From Candidatus Eiseniibacteriota bacterium (lineage in GTDB: Bacteria > Joyebacterota > Joyebacteria > Joyebacterales > Joyebacteraceae), in NCBI GenBank assembly GCA_030622115.1, contig JAUXGN010000021.1, positions 1 to 44,149 of the forward strand: a stretch of DNA of 44,149 nt. The letters run 5' to 3'. Below the pieces are notes generated by a model. It was not told where the DNA came from and made no database searches. It saw only the letters and a program-made list of their open reading frames with translations. Of this stretch, positions 40,159 to 44,149 are shown piece after piece. The stretch's first letter is position 1; the number at the start of each line of letters is the position of its first letter. Position numbers and translations under genes: made by a program.

Positions 40159-41644
40159 TTCCCTAGGTCTTCGCCCTGCTCTCACGGTCGGTCTCATCCT
40201 TGTCGCCCTTGCACTCATACCGCTCAACGTGCGAGCCGCGAAGCTCAAGCCTCCCGGGAGACACACTCCGGTAGCGGTCGGTGTGAATGGCGCCGTCTAT
40301 CGCTACTATGCGCTGACGTCTGGCAGGCCGCTTTCGATGATCATCGAGGGGCCGGCGGTCTTCGAGGCGCTCTTGCGCTGGCGCTTCGAGGATTCACCGA
40401 GTTCGGTCGACGCCGTCGTGGAACTCGTGGTGGACGGTACGATCCAGTCTCGCTACGTGGTTCACTTCACTCCCGGGTCTGCCGTCTACCCCGACAATCC
40501 CGGTGCAACTCCAGGCCGCCTGAAGACGCTTGCGATCGATGTGCCCTCAGGTGAGCGCACGATCGAACTCAGACTGATCTCTCCGAGCAGTGGCACTCTC
40601 GATGTCAACCCGCTGTCGAAGGCTCTCGATCTTCTTCCGTGGAGGGTCGAGTGGCGAGCGAGTCTTGGGTGCACGTACGACAGCAATCTGTTTCGCTACT
40701 CGGACGGAGATACGGATGATTTTCTGGATGGCGAGCGGTACGAACGCTACCCGTTCGATACACTTGATGAACTTCGTCTGGAACCGGGTGCAGCACTCGG
40801 ATTCACGAGAGAGGAACCTGGGGTACGAGAGACCGTGTTCCGGTTCTCCGGGAATTGGTCTCTCGCTGGATCGAACGGTCAAAAGAGCTTCTCGAAATTC
40901 CGGGTCGCGGTGACCGAGACCAGAACAGGCGTCGCATGGCTCAAGCTTGAGTACTCTGCTATTCCACTCTACCACCTGAAGCACGTGTGGGACGCTGATG
41001 CCCCGAGTGACGGCGAGTCGATGTATAGATCGTGCGATTTCGGGAAGCACTCGCTTCTTGTACGTGCTGGAAGCGACCGCTCGTTGCCTGTCGATCTCAC
41101 GGCTTGGTGGAAGGTCGATTCGTACGGTTACGACCAGGATTTCGTCGAATACGATTCACGCGCCACAACGATCGGTCTGGCCGGCACGTGGCGACCGACC
41201 AGGGGTCTCAGGCTGGATGCCGGGTATGCGCTTCGCATGTTGGTGGCCCGCGGATATGACGAGATAGGGGAGACTCGGTCGGACTCGGACGACAGCGACA
41301 CGACCTATGACCAGAACGAATACGAACTCCGGGTCAGGTGGGAGGCGGGAGAGGTGTTCGGCCGGAGCCTGGTGCTGCGACTGCGCGGCAAGCTGGCCGA
41401 GCGGTACTACCTGGCGACAGATTCGGATGACGCCTATCACGCGGGCCGCGACGATTCATATGCAACGCTTGCAGGAGGGTTCTCTCTCTCGCTGGCCGAT
41501 GGAGTGAAGCTGAAGGGGCTCTATGAGCGCAAGAGCCGGAGATCGGAGTCTGATATCATCGCAACTATCGGAGACACAAAGGATTACGATGCCGACAGCA
41601 TCACGCTGCGGCTGGTCGTGGAGGGGGTACGTTTCCTTGACTGA
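40148..41644 (+). CDS. Outer-membrane beta-barrel protein with N-terminal pgs-linked module
   Basis: A 498-residue exported protein. The signal peptide (about 1-30, ending NVRA-AK) is followed by one module like those of the previous protein (about 40-165: MIIEGPAVFEALLRWRF and AIDVPSGERTIELRL). Residues about 180-498 are a series of amphipathic strands ending in SITLRLVVEGVRFLD, consistent with an outer-membrane barrel. The strands are rich in alternating aromatic residues and Asp. ATG at 40148 overlaps the upstream stop by 11 nt. Because it is translationally coupled to pgsW and the module protein, it is the best candidate for an outer-membrane exit of poly-gamma-glutamate. It has no family name known to me. 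Confidence 0.78.
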   Translation: MSRDSLGLRPALTVGLILVALALIPLNVRAAKLKPPGRHTPVAVGVNGAVYRYYALTSGRPLSMIIEGPAVFEALLRWRFEDSPSSVDAVVELVVDGTIQSRYVVHFTPGSAVYPDNPGATPGRLKTLAIDVPSGERTIELRLISPSSGTLDVNPLSKALDLLPWRVEWRASLGCTYDSNLFRYSDGDTDDFLDGERYERYPFDTLDELRLEPGAALGFTREEPGVRETVFRFSGNWSLAGSNGQKSFSKFRVAVTETRTGVAWLKLEYSAIPLYHLKHVWDADAPSDGESMYRSCDFGKHSLLVRAGSDRSLPVDLTAWWKVDSYGYDQDFVEYDSRATTIGLAGTWRPTRGLRLDAGYALRMLVARGYDEIGETRSDSDDSDTTYDQNEYELRVRWEAGEVFGRSLVLRLRGKLAERYYLATDSDDAYHAGRDDSYATLAGGFSLSLADGVKLKGLYERKSRRSESDIIATIGDTKDYDADSITLRLVVEGVRFLD

Positions 41645-42755
41645 ACATCTAAATGATGGTATAATCAAGAATTACGACGATGCAGGGTGCAAGCGGGCCA
41701 CTGGAGCGTCCGATCGCGGTGCGGCTCCGCGCACCTTCAGTATCGCCGCGTGGATTGGTGTAACCCTTCTTGCTACCGCTGTCTTCGTTCTGGGCGGTTG
41801 CGCGCAGAAGGGCGACCCTGTATCCGTTGATGATCCGGATGAGCCCTCGGGCTACCGTGTTGTCGCGATTTTCGGCGTCGCGGGCTACGGAGAGGGCGTC
41901 GATGTAGTGGGCGACATGGGACTCGTGGCGACGGGTGAGGTCGGGCTGGTCATCCTCGACATGTCGGATCCAAGTGCACCCGTCTATCTCGGTACAGCGG
42001 GAAACGACTTCACATCCCTCAAGTGTGCGTACGCCCCTGGTTCGGAGATGGCGTTCGTCACTGACGGACCAAACGGCGTTCTGGCGTACGATGTGAGTGA
42101 TCCAACGAGCCCGGAGTGGAAGACAGTACTGCAGAGTACGAGCGGGCAGGATGTCGTCATTTCGGAGACGGATCCCGGCCACATGATACACATCTACGTG
42201 GCCGACAAGAACGGCGGGTTCAGGATCTGGGAACTCAATCTTGATTGGGGGCCTCCGTGGTTCCCGATCGAGGTCTACCACGGTTACACGACGGGCTATG
42301 CTCGTGGTCTCTGTCTTCACGGCGACTACGTGTTGGTCGCCTCGGGTCAGAGCGGGCTCACGATCTTCGAATTGACGAGCCCGGGGACTGCGACGAAGCT
42401 CGGTACGTTCGACACGCCGGGCAATGCGCAGGCAGTAGCGGCATTCGGGGATTATGCGTTCGTCGCCGATGGGCTTCAAGGGCTTCAGATTCTGAACATC
42501 TCCGATCCCGGGGATGCCGAGATCGTGGCCACGATTGAAACGGACGACTACGCCACGGACATATGCTACCTGGACGGAATGGTATACGTCGCGGACAGGT
42601 ACGGCGGGCTGAGAGTGATGAATGTAGATGATCCTCTGGCGCCAGCGGCAGCAGGGTATCTGGAGACGCCGTGCGCGAGCGGGATCTGTATCACGGACGA
42701 CTACGTCTATGTGGCTGACCGTGACTGGGGACTGGTGATAGCGGAGGAGGAGTAA
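41637..42755 (+). CDS. LVIVD-repeat lipoprotein
   Basis: A protein of about 372 residues with a lipoprotein signal (GVTLLATAVFVLGGC, lipobox LGG-C) and then LVIVD-type repeats of about 43 residues. Examples are GLVILDMSDPSAPVYLG, GLTIFELTSPGTATKLG, GLQILNISDPGDAEIVA and GLRVMNVDDPLAPAAAG. These probably fold as a beta-propeller on the outside of a membrane. The start is unclear: no ATG, GTG or TTG lies in frame close to the signal, and the nearest is TTG at 41637, overlapping the previous gene and giving an unusually long 54-residue leader. It follows the pgs-linked barrel gene and may belong to the same envelope system. Confidence 0.75.
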   Translation: MTEHLNDGIIKNYDDAGCKRATGASDRGAAPRTFSIAAWIGVTLLATAVFVLGGCAQKGDPVSVDDPDEPSGYRVVAIFGVAGYGEGVDVVGDMGLVATGEVGLVILDMSDPSAPVYLGTAGNDFTSLKCAYAPGSEMAFVTDGPNGVLAYDVSDPTSPEWKTVLQSTSGQDVVISETDPGHMIHIYVADKNGGFRIWELNLDWGPPWFPIEVYHGYTTGYARGLCLHGDYVLVASGQSGLTIFELTSPGTATKLGTFDTPGNAQAVAAFGDYAFVADGLQGLQILNISDPGDAEIVATIETDDYATDICYLDGMVYVADRYGGLRVMNVDDPLAPAAAGYLETPCASGICITDDYVYVADRDWGLVIAEEE

Positions 42756-42843
42756 CGGCTTCTGCCAAGACTCCTCTCTACAAGCATGGATAGATGCTGA
42801 TCTAGCCGGAGTTGAGCAATTGCTCGAGGAGAGGAGACACGAC

Positions 42844-44149
42844 GTGATACGGTGGACAACCGCGCTTGGTATGGCCGTTCTGATCGCACTCACGGCGGCC
42901 GCGCCTGCCAGGGAATGGATTCCCATCAGTGATACACTCGATCCGTCCGAGGCGACGGCCAGGGTTATCGCATCCGACATTGCCGAGACAACTATCGAAA
43001 TCGAGATCCCCGGGATATTCTTCGAGGCCGAGGGCCGCGCGCCCAATGGAACGCCGGCGCTTGAGATCCCCGGTTCCCGGAGGATCAATCTGCCCGGGAT
43101 GCCGGATCTCCCTACGTTCACGTATCTGATCGCGATCCCCGATCATGGCAGTGTTGAGCTCTCCGTGAGGGCCTTCGATGAGAGAATCCTCACGGACATC
43201 GATATCGAGCCTACCCCCCCTTTCAGAATGGAAGGAGAAGAGGCTGATCCAACACGGGCTGATGCCGCCGTCTATGACTGCAATGCCTTCTATCCCGCCG
43301 AGGTTGCTTCTATCAGCGAGCCGATGATCATGCGGGATCTGAGACTCGTTCAACTCAGAGTCAACCCGGTGCGCTACAATCCCGTGACGCGCGAGGCTGT
43401 CGTTGCGAGCCGCGTCAGTGTCACTCTCAACCATGCACACGGTGAGGAGATCAACCCGCGCACTGCCGCCCGCTCCTATCGCTCGGAGGCGTTTGAGCCT
43501 ATCTACCGAAGCCTGGTCGCGAACTACGATCAGCTTCCTACGAGAGAGATCCGCCGTGGCAGCTATCTCGTGATATCGAACGACAGCTTCGCGGATCAGC
43601 TCACGGACTTTGTTGCATGGAAGCACCGCCGCGGTATCGAGACCGTGCTTGTCCGGCTCTCCGATATTGGTGTGAGTCCCTCGGCACAGGACATCAAGGA
43701 CTTCATCCAGAACGCATACGACACATGGGACAATCCGCCGGACTACGTCTGTCTTGTCGGTGACAGGGATAGTGGTAGCTACGGAGATATGCCCGCATGG
43801 TTCCACGCCGGCGACGTTACGGACCATCCCTACTCTGAGCTGGAGGGTAGTGACTACCTGCCCGACGTCATGGTCGGCAGGATGGCGGTAGACACGCCGG
43901 CCGACGCGGTCGTGGCTTCGCTGAAGCCTCAGGTCTATGAGCGCGACTGCGATGCTCCGACCGACGATTGGTATGAACGTGCACTCATGGTCGCAGCGAA
44001 CTGCTGCGGAAGCCCCCAGCCGACCACCCCACGGACGACGAAGCTGCGCGTGCGCGAGATGTTCATGGAGAACGCCTACACCCAGGTCGACACTGTGTTC
44101 TGGACGTACGCAAAGGGCGGATCAAGAACGCAGACCGAGGACATTCAGA
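42844..44149 (+). CDS. Second gingipain-like (C25) protease, partial at the right edge
   Basis: The first 435 residues of an exported protein cut by the window end. Signal peptide (MIRWTTALGMAVLIALTAAA), then a gingipain-type propeptide with LQLRVNPVRYNPVTREA, then the start of the C25 catalytic domain: GSYLVISNDSFADQL, WKHRRGIETVLVR, YVCLVGDRDSG and DYLPDVMVGRMAVDTPAD. The catalytic His and Cys would lie beyond the edge. The start is GTG at 42844, preceded by GAGGAGAGGAG. It resembles the N-terminal half of the giant protease at 6237 in domain order but not closely in sequence, so the two are diverged paralogues. Confidence 0.9.
   Translation, partial: MIRWTTALGMAVLIALTAAAPAREWIPISDTLDPSEATARVIASDIAETTIEIEIPGIFFEAEGRAPNGTPALEIPGSRRINLPGMPDLPTFTYLIAIPDHGSVELSVRAFDERILTDIDIEPTPPFRMEGEEADPTRADAAVYDCNAFYPAEVASISEPMIMRDLRLVQLRVNPVRYNPVTREAVVASRVSVTLNHAHGEEINPRTAARSYRSEAFEPIYRSLVANYDQLPTREIRRGSYLVISNDSFADQLTDFVAWKHRRGIETVLVRLSDIGVSPSAQDIKDFIQNAYDTWDNPPDYVCLVGDRDSGSYGDMPAWFHAGDVTDHPYSELEGSDYLPDVMVGRMAVDTPADAVVASLKPQVYERDCDAPTDDWYERALMVAANCCGSPQPTTPRTTKLRVREMFMENAYTQVDTVFWTYAKGGSRTQTEDIQ

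Noticed and set aside
41649-43121. Minus-strand open frame of 490 residues, and another at 42802-43827
   Set aside because: Antisense to the LVIVD lipoprotein and the second C25 protease, without domain or signal.
1-44149. Mobile elements, CRISPR arrays, tRNA or rRNA genes
   Set aside because: Looked for transposase motifs, terminal repeats, regularly spaced repeats and tRNA-like folds; none found.

Overview
The window looks like part of the chromosome of an anaerobic or microaerophilic, Gram-negative-type (two-membrane) bacterium from a poorly cultured lineage. Three things point this way: a large oxygen and peroxide defence set typical of anaerobes; a porin, an outer-membrane beta-barrel and a lipoprotein; and at least seven secreted proteins ending in the same FlgD-like Ig domain with a C-terminal K-(M/V)-(V/A)-L-(L/I)-(K/R) tail. 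That tail is familiar from genomes such as Eisenbacteria, Krumholzibacteria or Fermentibacteria-like lineages (inference; no marker gene is present to place it). The genetic code is standard and coding density is high. I saw no insertion sequence, prophage, CRISPR array, tRNA or rRNA.

Layout. (1) 1-1351, minus: zinc/manganese ABC transporter (ATPase cut by the window edge, substrate-binding protein). (2) 1381-6063, plus: an oxygen-defence cluster. It starts with a broken PerR-like regulator, followed by rubrerythrin, thiol peroxidase, desulfoferrodoxin, a short rubrerythrin-like diiron protein, a DUF2400/TIGR02757 protein and an FprA-type flavo-diiron protein. (3) 6237-24924: an exoprotein island holding a giant gingipain-like (C25) protease, an eight-repeat SBBP protein, a lysyl-endopeptidase-like serine protease, a secreted PHP-domain protein, a Porphyromonas-type peptidylarginine deiminase, a LysE exporter, a secreted endonuclease/exonuclease/phosphatase protein and a DNRLRE protein. 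Nearly all carry the FlgD-like tail. (4) 24967-26590, minus: a porin and a Fur-family regulator, each preceded by the same TTGC-N9-GCAA operator, which resembles a nickel (Nur) box. (5) 26810-32742, plus: larE-larB-larC for the nickel-pincer nucleotide cofactor, then a DASS-type anion transporter and a HAL-family lyase with an unusual Thr-Ser-Gly MIO triad. (6) 32805-36155: a pair of M16 peptidases, the second lacking the zinc motif. (7) 36411-42755: poly-gamma-glutamate genes pgsB-pgsC-pgsW, followed by a periplasmic two-module protein, an outer-membrane barrel carrying the same module, and an LVIVD lipoprotein. (8) 42844-end: a second gingipain-like protease, cut by the window edge.

How they fit together. 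The first block removes oxygen, superoxide and peroxides. The exoprotein island suggests a proteolytic lifestyle: C25 and lysyl-type proteases, an arginine deiminase, and a shared C-terminal domain that probably directs secretion or anchoring. The best candidates for something undescribed are: (a) the pgsBCW operon with two linked envelope proteins, which together could form a poly-gamma-glutamate export route across an outer membrane; (b) the predicted Fur/Nur operator pair linking a porin to the adjacent nickel-cofactor genes; and (c) a 28-nt repeat with a palindromic core that places the stop codon of two exoprotein genes in a hairpin loop.
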